Assembly: GCA_039105265.1 (NCBI GenBank)
Contig: JAPFFF010000013.1
Coordinates: 124,001 to 188,000 of the forward strand
Length of the DNA stretch: 64,000 bases
Direction of reading: 5' to 3'
From: Tritrichomonas musculus
Lineage: Eukaryota > Parabasalia > Tritrichomonadida > Tritrichomonadidae
The position numbers and the translations under genes are program-made. Below are positions 40,712-51,612 of the stretch, one piece after another. A model generated the notes under the pieces. The model ran no database searches, had not been told where the DNA came from, and worked only from the letters and a program-made list of their open reading frames with translations. The stretch's first letter is position 1. Every line of letters begins with the position of its first letter.

Positions 40712-41854
40712 TTATATTTTGTTGATTGTATAAAATGGATTTTCAATGGCTCTAGGTGAAGCGCATCGATGTGATATTTTAATATTATTAAAATTCTTAT
40801 TATTAATTTTAATTTCTTCTTCAGCGCTTTGGCCTACTTCGTCTTCTTTCAAATCCTTTTGTTTAATATCATTGAAAAAGTTTGTTTTAATTTCTTTTTG
40901 TTCATCAAAATCAATTTTCATGACTGGCTCAAAGTTCATTCCAATTTTAGCATCAGGAACAGAAACATCTTTCAAAAAGGGATGTTTTAATGCATCTTCG
41001 ATTGAAATTCTCTGATTCAGGTCAATTGCCATTAATTTGTAAATTAAATCAGTACAACAATCAGATAGTCCAGGAGGAACTGAAAAATCGCCGTTTAATA
41101 TTTGTTCGTATATTTTTGGCTTCTCTCTTTCTGTCCATGGAAGATAGCCTGTCGTAATTGCATATAAAATAACTCCACAAGACCAAATATCACTCTTTTT
41201 AGCATCATAAGGAAATCCACTCACAATTTCTGGCGCTACATAACAAGGAGAACCACATGGTGTTTTTGTTAAGTTAGTACTATCATCAAATATTTTTGAT
41301 AATCCAAAATCGCAAATTTTAATTCGTCCAAATTGGTCAACCAATATGTTTTGTGGTTTTAAATCTCTATGTGCAACATTCAATGAATGTATATACTGTA
41401 GACCAATTAATATTTGCTTGAAAAATACGGATGCTTCCTTTTCCGTTAATTTTTTCTTTTTGAGAACCATCTGAAAAAGTTCACCACAAGGAACAAATTC
41501 TAGAAATATGTAGTAAAATGAAGAATCTTTTTGAATATCAATTAATTGAACAACATTAGGATGATGCATCAATTTATGTATCTGTATTTCTTGGATTAAT
41601 CGTTTTGAAAATTTCTTTTCTTCAATTTTTGTTGTCGGAACGATTTTACATGCAACATATCGTTTTAAAATTGGATTTCTGCGCATATTCTTTTTTTTGG
41701 ATTCATTCAACTGATTTTTTGCATTATTTTTTGAATTATTACCAATTGTTACTGTTTCTTCGGCAAGGGAAACTATTGAATAAGCTCCTTCCCCTATTAT
41801 CTTTAATAATCGGAAGCTGCCTATTTTTTTGCCAATGAATTGATCAGGATTCAT
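40712..41854 (-). CDS. CAMK-like serine/threonine protein kinase, 380 aa
   Basis: The kinase domain (residues about 14-285) has GEGAYSIVSLAE and lysine K70 in YVACKIV, after an insert of about 25 asparagine- and lysine-rich residues between strands 2 and 3. HPNVVQLIDI, HRDLKPQNILV, ICDFGLSKI, PCGSPCYVAPEI and SDIWSCGVILYAITTGYLPW follow. The GSPCYVAPE and W(S)CGVILY phrases place it in the CAMK/AMPK-like group typical of trichomonads. All catalytic residues are present. The C-terminal ~90 residues are acidic/basic and end NPFYTINKI, a common short tail motif in this family. A TCATT on the coding strand (41863-41867) lies 11 nt before the ATG. Confidence 0.93.
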   Translation of the reverse strand: MNPDQFIGKKIGSFRLLKIIGEGAYSIVSLAEETVTIGNNSKNNAKNQLNESKKKNMRRNPILKRYVACKIVPTTKIEEKKFSKRLIQEIQIHKLMHHPNVVQLIDIQKDSSFYYIFLEFVPCGELFQMVLKKKKLTEKEASVFFKQILIGLQYIHSLNVAHRDLKPQNILVDQFGRIKICDFGLSKIFDDSTNLTKTPCGSPCYVAPEIVSGFPYDAKKSDIWSCGVILYAITTGYLPWTEREKPKIYEQILNGDFSVPPGLSDCCTDLIYKLMAIDLNQRISIEDALKHPFLKDVSVPDAKIGMNFEPVMKIDFDEQKEIKTNFFNDIKQKDLKEDEVGQSAEEEIKINNKNFNNIKISHRCASPRAIENPFYTINKI

Positions 41855-41862
41855 AGTTTTTT

Positions 41863-41867
41863 AATGA
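41863..41867 (-). promoter_or_regulatory. Initiator-like TCATT of the CAMK-like kinase
   Basis: Reads TCATT on the minus strand; its A is 11 nt before the start codon. Confidence 0.5.
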
Positions 41868-42733
41868 CTAAATTTTTTGATTATCTCCTATTAAAAATTT
41901 TGAATTTTTTTCAATATAATTCTGAACTTTATTTCTATTTTATTAATGATTCTTTTCAATATTTTATTTTTTCTGAATTTTTCTATATATTAATGATCGG
42001 TACTAAAAAAAACATGTTTATTTTTTAAAAAACGAGTTATTAAGACATTATTATGAGCATTATAAATATATATGCAGACTTTAATTATTAATTTTCTATT
42101 TAAAATAAAAATATCGAAAATAAATCATTATTTATAAGAAGTTAGTCATCAAAAAATAATTATTTTACGTTTAAATGGTGTGTATTAATTTTTTATCATA
42201 TAATTATGATTCATCAAAATAAATATTTAATATATTTATCATTTTTTTATCAGAAAATGATGAGTTTTGTAAAAAAGATATCGTTTCTGAAAAAGTTTGT
42301 TTTTTTGAATATATATTTAAAAAACTTTATTATCTCATTAAATTTACTATTTTATTAATTTTTAAATATTTTATATTTTATTAAAATATATATAAGATAT
42401 TTATATAAACGATAATAAAGAAATATTTGATATAATATTAAGATAAATTGAAAATAATATTGTATATGAGATTTTGAATATTTACATAAAATTAAGAAAT
42501 TTTGAATTAGGAAAATTTTCATTATATCATAAATATTTATTATATTCTTATTTTAAAATATAAAAAATAAATAAAACAGTATTATTTCAGTAATATTTTA
42601 TCTCTATAGAAATTTCTTATTATAAAAATGCTTCAATTTTAAATTTTTGATTCAAAATATTTCTGTATTTTCACAAATTTGATATAAATTTTTCAGAAAT
42701 CTTTTAATAGATAATATAAAAATTTTTGAGATA
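41868..42733. other. Divergent intergenic region, very AT-rich
   Basis: About 0.9 kb between the CAMK-like kinase and the Tubby-like gene, nearly all A and T. It holds the two promoters; no other motif stands out. Confidence 0.4.
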
Positions 42734-42738
42734 TCATT
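42734..42738 (+). promoter_or_regulatory. Initiator-like TCATT of the Tubby-like gene
   Basis: TCATT with its A 11 nt before ATG 42747. It shows that the true start is 42747, not the upstream in-frame TTG at 42726. Confidence 0.6.
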
Positions 42739-42746
42739 ATTATTTA

Positions 42747-44015
42747 ATGCATACTACTTTTAAAAGACCAATTCCAAGTCCAGAAATGCAACGTCTAAGT
42801 TCAAATGAGTTTATCCAAGAGAATTTAAATTCATCAAAACAACGAATTAACAAATCTGGACAATATTTCTCTGTTAATTATAATGGATCTACATTTTACG
42901 TTGACCCAATTAGTTTAAGCAATTCATCTACAAAGTTTAAAGAATTAATTCAACCATATAAGCACAACATTGAAGAATTGAAAACTTTACATCTCGAAAT
43001 CTATGGAAAACAATTTTCAAATAGAAACATTGATAATTTCCTTAAATTGTGTCAAAAACTTCCAACTGATGTACGTGATTCAGAAATGGAAGAAATTTGT
43101 GAAATCGCAAAATTATTCAAAGCCAATGAAATTTATGATACAGGGCTTAAATTCATTCAAAGCACTATTGATCCAAATTTCAATGTTCCAAATAGCAAAT
43201 ATGAAGGGCCGAATAGTCCAGCTTATATTTTAATTGAAGGTGAGAAAAATATGATGGAAAATGATTCAGATCTAAGTGATGGTTATTTCGAGAATACCAA
43301 AGATAATGATAATAAAGGAAATTACTACCAAATCAACGAAAATAAAAATAACAATTCAGCTGAAATTGTAATTAATTCAAAATCAGCTCCGTCAGACAAA
43401 GATAAGCATGTTAGACCAAAGAGAATAAAAACAACAATTATATATCAGATCAAAATAAAAAATCATGGTCTTCAATGTCCTACTTTCACATTTTATCATG
43501 ATAATTCGGCTCTTTTCACGGCCAAACAGAAGAATAATGAAATTTACATTGCTGAAGGAAGTGAAGTTCATATTAGCCAAAAAGAAACTCATATTGCACG
43601 AATAATTCAAAACACTCAGAATTTGATGATTAATACCATCCAAATGAAAGATACCAGTTTTAACATGAAATATGTTAACTCAGGGAAAAAGAATCGTTAT
43701 TCTATTGAAGTGTCTTTTCCTCTGGTTGACAAAATGACAACATGGGTGCCAAGAAAGCCAAGATACGACCCGAAGAAAGACAAATACACTCTCAACTTCA
43801 AAGGTGAATATCATCACAACCCAGTTCCTTCAGCAAAGAACATTTTGTTGGAAAATAAAAACGGAAAACCAACTTTCATTGCTAGAAAAATGAGTAATAG
43901 TACATATGAAATTGAATGCTTGCCTTCTGTGGAACCTTTGATTGCATTTTGTTTGGGTATTTCAGATATTGTTGGCCCTTATTGTGATGAAGAAACAAAT
44001 GGAGAAATGTTTTAA
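42747..44015 (+). CDS. Tubby-like protein with N-terminal BTB-like region, 422 aa
   Basis: The start is MHTTFKRPIPSPEMQRLSSN. Residues about 35-140 resemble the BTB-like region of trichomonad proteins (YFSVNYNGSTFYVDPISLS, IYDTGLKFIQ). A polar, asparagine-rich linker follows (about 155-220). The C-terminal ~200 residues have the Tubby order: IIYQIKIKNHGLQCPTFTFY, SFNMKYVN, WVPRKPRYDPKKDKYTLNF, PVPSAKNILLEN, then EIECLPSVEPLIAFCLGISD. The SxKN and final PLxAFxLxxxxx phrases are the best-conserved Tubby features. Tubby domains bind phosphoinositides at the plasma membrane; Tub-family proteins are numerous in Tritrichomonas. The frame is intact. The BTB part is a weaker call than the Tubby part. 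Confidence 0.85.
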   Translation: MHTTFKRPIPSPEMQRLSSNEFIQENLNSSKQRINKSGQYFSVNYNGSTFYVDPISLSNSSTKFKELIQPYKHNIEELKTLHLEIYGKQFSNRNIDNFLKLCQKLPTDVRDSEMEEICEIAKLFKANEIYDTGLKFIQSTIDPNFNVPNSKYEGPNSPAYILIEGEKNMMENDSDLSDGYFENTKDNDNKGNYYQINENKNNNSAEIVINSKSAPSDKDKHVRPKRIKTTIIYQIKIKNHGLQCPTFTFYHDNSALFTAKQKNNEIYIAEGSEVHISQKETHIARIIQNTQNLMINTIQMKDTSFNMKYVNSGKKNRYSIEVSFPLVDKMTTWVPRKPRYDPKKDKYTLNFKGEYHHNPVPSAKNILLENKNGKPTFIARKMSNSTYEIECLPSVEPLIAFCLGISDIVGPYCDEETNGEMF

Positions 44016-44734
44016 TAATTTAAACTCAGTTATTTTATAGCTGTTTTTAATGTTAAGAAAATAAAAGCAAATGTTTGATTTTTTTTGTATATTTTAATAG
44101 TATATTCGCAAAATATAAAAATGAAAAAATACTATTCAAAAAGTTGGAAAACATGCTTTTTCATAACAAACACTCAATTTATTTAGGTAAATAATTTCAC
44201 AAATATAAAAATTTTGAATGAAATAAAAAATTGAAAAGAATTTAATTGAGTTTATTTCATTCAAAGAAAAATCTTATTCAAAATTGAAAGATTTTACATT
44301 TTTCTTTCAATTTTTTTATTTTTTGTTTCAAGAAAAAGCAGCCAGAGACAAAACTTAATATTTGTTATTAGAGTAGTCAACAAAAAGATCAAATGCATTC
44401 ATCTGTAGTAGCTAAGCTAGCCAGGGAGGTTTAGGGTTTCTATTTTAAACTATTCGCATGATTTAATAAAAATTTTCATTTTTATTCAATTTTTTTTTAC
44501 TAGATCCCCCGATAGCTTCTTTTTAAAAAAAATAATTTTCATCCCCCGATAGCTTCTTTTTAATAAAAACCTCAAATAATCATTCAAAATATTGAATAAA
44601 AATATTCAATTTTTTTCGAAAAATTGAATAAGAGATGAAAACAATTTAATAGAGTTTACAACATCCTCTCAAAATTCAAATCAAGAACTTTTTGAAAAGA
44701 AAAAAATTTTTTTTTATCATTTCATTTTTGTAAT
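44016..44734. other. Spacer with a short direct repeat
   Basis: ATCCCCCGATAGCTTCTTTT occurs twice 34 bp apart (about 44507 and 44541), in a patch of otherwise AT-rich DNA. No gene is seen. Confidence 0.5.
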
Positions 44735-45723
44735 CATTGCTTTTGGATCATGCTGCTTTTCTAGAAATAGATGTTTAATAGGAATAAATGCTAAAACAGT
44801 TTCTATCAAAGGAATTCAAAAAGGTTTAATTATTTATTTTCGAAGTCGTTCAAACATTTGTTCATTCAGAGCTAAATGCACAAGAAGTTAGTTATATTTT
44901 CTCTAATGATTTAAAATTTGCATTTATGATACAACATTTGTTGTTTGTAATATATTTATAAAACCGAAGATCAAAGCAAAAGACGAAGCAGAGCAAATTT
45001 ATAAAAAAGCGGTTTCTTTTGGGAGAATAGCTATTTATGGATCAAACATAGATAATGGACTCACAATGTTTAAACTTGGCAATGTACCACCATTTGTTGA
45101 ATGTAAAGTTATCCTTCAAATAGTTTTCACCTCACTGCAAATAAACGAACAAAAATTTTAATCAAATTTCCAATTGATGTCTACACACAGGATGGATCAG
45201 TAGGTTGCTTAGAATTGGCAAATTCTGATTTTTCATTTCAAATCGATTGTGATGATGAGAATATCAAAACGGTAACATGATTTCAAACATCCGTATAAAT
45301 AGTGTAGCTGTTATTTTTATTCGGATGAAGAAAAAAAAACAAATGAAAAATTGTCAATTTGAAGATGGAATTTTGATAAGTGCAAAATATGGCAAAAAAA
45401 CAGTAGAAATTCAAATATATGATATTGAACCATTAACCAATGATAACGGAATTGGAAAATCACTTTTTCCATTGTTTGCTTATAATATTCTCCAAACTTA
45501 TGAAAGACCATATAATATTATATGAAAGATCATATAATATAAGCAAAGATGGTAAATTGAAAGCAGAAGAGTTAAGTATTTCAAGCGGCGTTTTATGCAA
45601 ATACACAGGATTTGTGAGCATAACTAATATTCCAACATATAACATTAAAAATGGTGGAGATATGTTTATGAGGAATTCAATTAAGATCAAAAGGAAAGCA
45701 GATGGGAAAATTTTTTCTATATT
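44735..45723 (+). pseudogene. Dead VIT-domain (VIT/vWA-type) protein gene
   Basis: Fragments in changing plus-strand frames follow the order of a VIT domain: LIGINAKTVSIKGIQKGLI, EVVQTFVHSELNAQEVSYIF, DLKFAF, KIKAKDEAEQIYKKAVSFGR, LTMFKLGNVPPFVECKVIL, IKFPIDVYTQDGSVGCLELA-like text, then a later part (AKYGKKTVEIQIYDIEPLTN) and a C-terminal ICKYTGFVSITNIPTYNI-like stretch ending MFMRNSIKIKRKADGKIF. VIT domains precede a vWA domain in inter-alpha-trypsin-inhibitor heavy chains and in many protist proteins; trichomonads have a family of them. At least five frame changes or stops occur, and the vWA part is largely missing, so the gene is dead. Confidence 0.7.
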
Positions 45724-45955
45724 ATAATGATTTTACTTTTTATGATTCTAGTTTCCTTTTTCACAATTCTATAAGAAAATGCATTAAAAATTGTATTTTA
45801 TTTAGATTATTCATATGAATTTAAAATTCATATTTTTATCGTAATGGAACTAAATTTACTACAATAAGGAAAAAATAGAAAAAAATATAACCATTTTTTG
45901 TAAAAAACGTAAATAATTGAAAAAATATTGTAACACAATTTTTGAATAGTAAATA

Positions 45956-46321
45956 AACTCTGTCCAAAAATGTTCGACAATTGAATTTTGAGAGAGTATT
46001 CAAACTATCTTTTTTTTTTTTCTCATGCACCTTTATGGTGATTCGAAGGTTTTTTCCAAAGCTCTTTTTTCTGAGAGTAGCGCATGTCCCAAAGAAAGTT
46101 GTAATTCCTCTTAAGGGCGTGGCTATTTCTTTCAAAAACCAGGGCTACTTGTATAAAAATAGCTTGATGAAAGGATAATTATAAAAATAAACTTCTGAAA
46201 AATTGAATACATTGCTTTGAGAGAAAAAAGAAATTTTCGACACTTTATCGTTTTTTTAGTCAATTTTCAGTGGAAAATGCGGTTTTTATGTACGTTAAGT
46301 CGAACATTTTTGGACAGAGTT
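45956..46321. mobile_element. 366-bp Tc1/mariner-type non-autonomous element (copy B)
   Basis: Both ends read AACTCTGTCCAAAAATGTTC (plus GAC) inward, giving perfect ~23-bp terminal inverted repeats, flanked by TA on each side (45954-45955 and 46322-46323). One half of the interior is the reverse complement of part of copy A (gataaagtgtcgaaaat, ctctcaaagcaatgtattca). The other half has a short open stretch (HVPKKVVIPLKGVAISFK) not recognised as a transposase. Perfect ends suggest a fairly recent insertion. It belongs to the same family as 39202-39585, in opposite orientation. Confidence 0.93.
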
Positions 46322-46564
46322 TATTTATTTCAAATAAATAAATAAATAAAATGATTTTAATATAAAAAACTGAGATATAACAATATTTTAAAAACATTGA
46401 AATTGAAAGGTAAAATATTTAGCCATTACAATAAGCTTATTGTATTAAAATTTGATTATTTATTTGGCAGCTTAAGGCTAAAATAATCTGCCTTATAATA
46501 GGTCAATATAAACGGTTATGTAAAATTAAAAAAAAAAATCGAATAAGTATTCAATTTTAATTGA

Positions 46565-46700
46565 CCATGGGGAAGGCCAAAAAAAGCGGTATACGAAAAA
46601 ATCGACGGTTTTTCGTATAAGAAACCGTTTTTATTCACCATATTGAAGGCCAAAAAAAAAGCGGTATACGAAAAAATTGAAAGGTTTTCGTATAAAAATT
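46565..46700. repeat. Tandem pair of hairpins (TATACGAAAAA ... TTTTTCGTATA)
   Basis: Two copies of about 75 bp begin ggccaaaaaaagcggtatac. Each contains a hairpin: TATACGAAAAA/TTTTTCGTATA at about 46591-46620, and TATACGAAAA/TTTTCGTATA at about 46665-46694. The pair lies about 100 bp outside the left end of the large MULE-like element. No coding role is likely. Confidence 0.7.
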
Positions 46701-46791
46701 CATTCAATTTTGAGCTTTTTTGAGATTTTTTTAATCGTTAGACGATAATATTTAACTGAAATTTTAATGATCGTGATTTATATATTTTTCA

Positions 46792-46800
46792 ATTATTTAT
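46792..46800 (+). repeat. 9-bp target site duplication, left
   Basis: ATTATTTAT immediately before the left terminal inverted repeat; identical to 58619-58627. Confidence 0.9.
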
Positions 46801-47805
46801 GGGACTATATCAAAATTTCCACTTTTTCTCTGGCCAGTATCAAAATTTTCAATTAAAAAAAAATAAGTATCATTTTTTAATAGAAAAAAAAATTCTAGTA
46901 TCATATTTTAATAGAAAAACATTTCATGAGTATCATTTTTTTTTATCAATTTTTTTATCTTTTGCAACAAGTACACAGGAAAAATCTAAAAAAAATATAT
47001 CTCGAATCAGCTACAGGAGAACGTTCAAATGATAGTATTTTTATGCAAAAGTAAACAACTCGCTCGACATATTAAAATTTAATTCACCAAGAATCATTCG
47101 AAAAAAAGTATTTAACGCTGGTTTATTGTAGAAAAACAAGTTTAACTTAATTTTTCTCAGCAACATGAGCTAAAAACCAGTTTTTCAAATCGATGTCTAA
47201 TTACGAATAATCAATTTTTTTACGGGTCTACTTATGTACCAAGTTTTACTGCTTCAATTAATATTCTTTATCATTTTTTACATATATTCATGACTACAAA
47301 TACTATGTAATTCGCTTTCTATTTTTGAAAATTCTCACGAATATTCAAAAAATTATTCAAAAAACAGAGACAAAAATATGTTATATCTACACTATATATA
47401 GTATAACTTTAAAATATAGTAGTATTGTTTCTTTATTTTCTTTTTTATGTCTAAAAACTTAATAATTTTGCAAAATTGTAAACGAATAATAAACGTTCTT
47501 CTTTTTCATTTATTTTTCTTTTCATCAAATTATAAATTTTTTGAGCTTTTTTCTAATGAAAAATTTAACATTTTAAAAATATTTAGAAATAAATTATTGT
47601 AATTTAATGAAAATGATTAAATATTATAATCTAATGAAAATTATCCAATTAATATGATTGAATGAACTTGATTGTTTATAATAATTCGATATTTATAAAA
47701 AATGCAATTGTTTGAATGTGATTATTTAGAAGATTTAATTTGATTAGAAGAATGTGATTGATTAAAAAATTTATTTGAATCAATTATATTCAATTATCCC
47801 TAGGT
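46801..47805 (+). repeat. Left terminal inverted repeat, outer unique part (1,005 bp)
   Basis: The exact mirror of 57614-58618 apart from rare differences. It contains a chance-looking 77-codon frame (about 46801-47032) identical in both arms, rich in F/K and without a recognisable motif. Confidence 0.9.
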
Positions 47806-49410
47806 AATCACTTTCATTCTTTCATTCGCTTTAATTCAATCACTTTTACTCATTCAATCATTTTCATTCATTCAATCATTTTCATTCATTCAATCATTTC
47901 ATTCATTCAATTACTTTCATTCATTCAATCATTTCATTCATTCAATTACTTTCATTCATTCAATCACTTTCATTCATTCAATCATTTCATTCATTCAATC
48001 ACTTTTACTCATTCAATCACTTTCATTCATTCAATCATTTCATTCATTCAATCATTTCATTCATTCAATCACTTTCATTCATTCAATCATTTCATTCATT
48101 CAATCATTTCATTCATTCAATCACTTTTACTCATTCAATCACTTTCATTCATTCAATCACTTTCATTCATTCAATCATTTCATTCATTCAATCACTTTCA
48201 TTCATTCAATCATTTCATTCATTCAATCACTTTCATTCATTCAATCACTTTCATTCATTCAATCATTTCATTCATTCAATCACTTTTACTCATTCAATCA
48301 TTTCATTCATTCAATCATTTCATTCACTCAATCACTTTCATTCATTTAATTACTTTCATTCATTCAATCATTTCATTCATTCAATCATTTCATTCATTCA
48401 ATTACTTTCATTCATTCAATCATTTCATTCATTCAATCATTTCATTCATTCAATCACTTTCATTCATTCAATCACTTTCATTCATTCAATTACTTTCATT
48501 CATTCAATCATTTCATTCATTCAATCATTTCATTCATTCAATCACTTTTACTCATTCAATCATTTCATTCATTCAATCATTTCATTCATTCAATCATTTC
48601 ATTCATTCAATCATTTCATTCACTCAATCACTTTCATTCATTCAATCACTTTCATTCATTCAATCACTTTCATTCATTCAATCATTTCATTCATTCAATC
48701 ACTTTCATTCATTCAATCACTTTTACTCATTCAATCATTTCATTCATTCAATCATTTCATTCATTCAATCATTTCATTCATTCAATCACTTTTACTCATT
48801 CAATCATTTCATTCATTCAATCACTTTCATTCATTCAATCATTTCATTCATTCAATCATTTCATTCATTCAATCACTTTTACTCATTCAATCATTTCATT
48901 CATTCAATCACTTTTACTCATTCAATCATTTCATTCATTCAATCATTTCATTCATTCAATCACTTTTACTCATTCAATCATTTCATTCATTCAATCATTT
49001 CATTCATTCAATTACTTTCATTCATTCAATCATTTCATTCATTCAATCACTTTCATTCATTCAATCATTTCATTCATTCAATCACTTTCATTCATTCAAT
49101 CACTTTTACTCATTCAATCATTTCATTCATTCAATCATTTCATTCATTCAATCACTTTTACTCATTCAATCATTTCATTCATTCAATCATTTCATTCATT
49201 CAATCATTTCATTCATTCAATCATTTTCATTCATTCAATCACTTTCATTCATTCAATCACTTTTACTCATTCAATCACTTTCATTCATTCAATCATTTCA
49301 TTCATTCAATCACTTTTACTCATTCAATCACTTTCATTCATTCAATCATTTCATTCATTCAATTACTTTCATTCATTCAATCATTTCATTCATTCAATCA
49401 TTTTAATTCT
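47806..49410 (+). repeat. Left satellite array, unit TCATTCATTCAATCACTT (18 bp) and 17-bp variant
   Basis: About 90 units of TCATTCATTCAATCA-CTT with a 17-bp form (TCATTCATTCAATCATT) and a form with TTTTACTCATTCAATCA. It begins and ends with degenerate units (tttcattcgctttaattcaa at the outer edge, tttctttcgttttaattcaa at the inner edge). The orientation is opposite to the right array. Confidence 0.95.
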
Positions 49411-51345
49411 TTCTTTCGTTTTAATTCAATAAATCGCTTTAAGATGGTTCTCCATAACCGACATTTTTAGAATGCATTAATCTCAACGAATACTAAATCT
49501 CATAGAACCAAACTCAATACATAAAGCATACAATTATATATATATATTTTTAAAGTTCACAGACATACAAAATCTAATATTAATTTTTTGATGAATACAG
49601 CGGTTTTGGAAATAGATTAGTATTTTTTGGAAATAAAATAGCATGATTTAAATGTGTTTATAAGACCGCTAAAAATTCCTTCGAAATAAAATAGATAATG
49701 ATTATTTTCCATTCAATTTTCCATTTTTTTGTTGAGGAAAAATATAAAATCTTAGCAATCTTTTACCAATTTATAGTGTTTTAAAACACTATAAAATTTC
49801 TTTAATCTATCTCTTAAAACTGTTTTTAAGTATGATTAAATTGAATAGAAAATGTTCGTTCCTATTTTGTGTCCAAAAAATTCTAATCTATTTCCAAAAC
49901 AGCTGTACTCATTTTAAAAATCAGCGAGCTTTATAAAGTAATAATAATATATTAAAATAAAAGGATTTATGGAATATACTCATGAAAAAGTTATTAAGGG
50001 CGTACATTCCAAAAATACCATTTTATCGTTGAGGTTACTAAACAGGATAGATATCGAGGTAGATCTAACCTTTTCACGTGTCGATTTAGTACCTAGCACA
50101 ATTTCTTGAAGTACTAGTATATTATTCGATAAGTTTATCTATATATTTAAATGATTTCGTATTTGGATCGTAATATCTAGATTTATATGTATCACTCTTT
50201 TCTGGTTCGATATTCTTACGTGGTACTGTTCAAGATATATTACAGAGCTTACCATTGCGTTTCGTGAATCGTTTATTCTTTTAGGGTAAATATTCATTAA
50301 AGGATCTAGCATTGAATTTACTAGCATAAAGATTAAGACATAACTGAATATTAAAGGTTTTATGGTCGCATTTGGCAGTTAACTCCGTAATCGCTCTTTT
50401 CAGTAATGGTAAATCATCTATAGTATACAACTCTTCTAGACTTGGCTCTGTTGTATTCTTGTTCTTACTATTCGTAGAAGATATTTCTCTGAAACTCATT
50501 TCAGTAGTCATATTTTATTTATGAATATTGGATTAAAAATTCTTTTAAATTCGTGTTTGGGGTTATTTATAGAGATATCGTAAACAGGATTTCAGTGTAG
50601 TTTTATCGGTTACTAGAACTTTACTGAGGAACTATCTCATGTATATCATTAACTCACTAAAGTTCGATCTATCGTTTAAAAACTCGTTGGAAAGCTATAT
50701 ATATGGAAGGTCCATAAGTGTTCTCGGAGGTCTTAGAAGGTTTTAAAAGCGTGCAGAGTGAGGATACATCGCATCCCTTAATCTTACTACTCATGCTGAA
50801 AATGATAGAATTGAATTCCATTCGCCCGAGCACGTTATATATCTGCAACACTTGCTATAAGCAAAGGAAAAATTATTGATATTCTGGATCATATTTTTCA
50901 TAATCACAATTAATAAACCCCTGTAGTTCTAGATGATGAAATAACCAAACCTTGAAATTTTTGTTTTGATCTCTTCATAAATTGGACGAAATTTTTTTTT
51001 CCGAAAGCAAAATCATTAAATATTTTAACATTAAATTATTTTCAAGTCTTTTGATGTTACATTTATCTTTACAATGGCGTTTTTTGCTGATTTTTTGGTT
51101 ATATAAAATGATTTACATAATGAGCATATAAAAATTAGAAACAAATCATGTGCATTGTATTTGGTAATTTTTTTAACAAAGCTAAAAGTAACATCAAATT
51201 GATTTATAAACCAGTCACTCATATTAATTGAAATTTAAAAAAATATCAGAATAAAAAATAAACTATTGAATTTTCAAAGCTATAAAAAAATTCTGAGCTT
51301 TGAAACTTTTTGTATATACCCTCAGTTTTGATAAAGCAAAACGTA
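49411..51345. other. Core of the MULE-like element upstream of the captured gene
   Basis: AT-rich with moderate coding-like patches on the minus strand. A frame from 50511 with an initiator-like TCATA at 50520-50524 is listed separately. A second minus-strand frame at 51031-51222 (MSDWFINQFDVTFSFVKKIT, CSLCKSFYITKKSAKN) with a possible C-x2-C and text continuing beyond its stop (NDFAFGKKNFVQFMKRSKQK) looks like a decayed gene. A palindromic atagtgttttaaaacactat lies at 49774-49793. No DDE transposase or MULE zinc-finger signature was found. Confidence 0.45.
50139..50511 (-). pseudogene. Hypothetical gene inside the MULE core, broken
   Basis: The ATG at 50511 follows an initiator-like TCATA 13 nt upstream. 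It reads MTTEMSFREISSTNSKNKNT, then SLEELYTIDDLPLLKRAITE and CDHKTFNIQLCLNLYASKFN, ending at 50281. A second frame overlaps it and continues MLVNSMLDPLMNIYPKRIND to 50139, so a frameshift near 50300 is likely. No known domain. It could be an element-encoded protein or another captured fragment. Confidence 0.4.
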
Positions 51346-51612
51346 ATGGATTGTAAGAAATATATACAGAAAATGAGAATGGTTCAAGCCAATATTCTCT
51401 CCTTTATAAAAGAAGATAAAAATACAGAAGAATACTTTCAAATTTTAACCAATTTATTTGATGATCAAAATTATAATAATGATAAGCAAAAACTAAGAAT
51501 CATTCTGAATATGATTGCAAATATTGTTAATAATTATCATCGGGTATCCGATTTCTTCTGAAAAATAGAGAAAATTTTAATGTTTCTAAAGGATGATATC
51601 ATTAATATCTAT
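51346..51612 (+). pseudogene. Captured 5' piece of a DUF3447-type ankyrin gene
   Basis: ATG 51346 reads MDCKKYIQKMRMVQANILSF, then EYFQILTNLFDDQNYNNDKQ and MIANIVNNYHRVSDFF. After one TGA it continues in the same frame with KIEKILMFLKDDIINIYSN. This matches the start of the gene at 14917 (MNYEECIDKMINVQKALLEF; ISNNHCRINNFNNKIEQIIL; LKDKITKYFSN) along its whole length. The homology ends exactly at the first unit of the right satellite (about 51613). A GAAACTTTTTG motif about 45 nt upstream also appears just before the kinase-Sel1 ATG at 37499, so promoter sequence was carried along. Confidence 0.75.

Noticed and set aside
42726-42746. Upstream start of the Tubby-like gene
   Set aside because: The codon at 42726 is TTG; the TCATT at 42734 lies between it and the ATG at 42747.
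46801-47032. 77-codon frame in each MULE arm (MGLYQNFHFFSGQ)
   Set aside because: Identical in both arms only because the arms are copies; composition is F/K-rich low complexity and it begins at the element terminus.
47806-49410. Possible CRISPR-like array
   Set aside because: Units are contiguous with no unique spacers, and the organism is a eukaryote.
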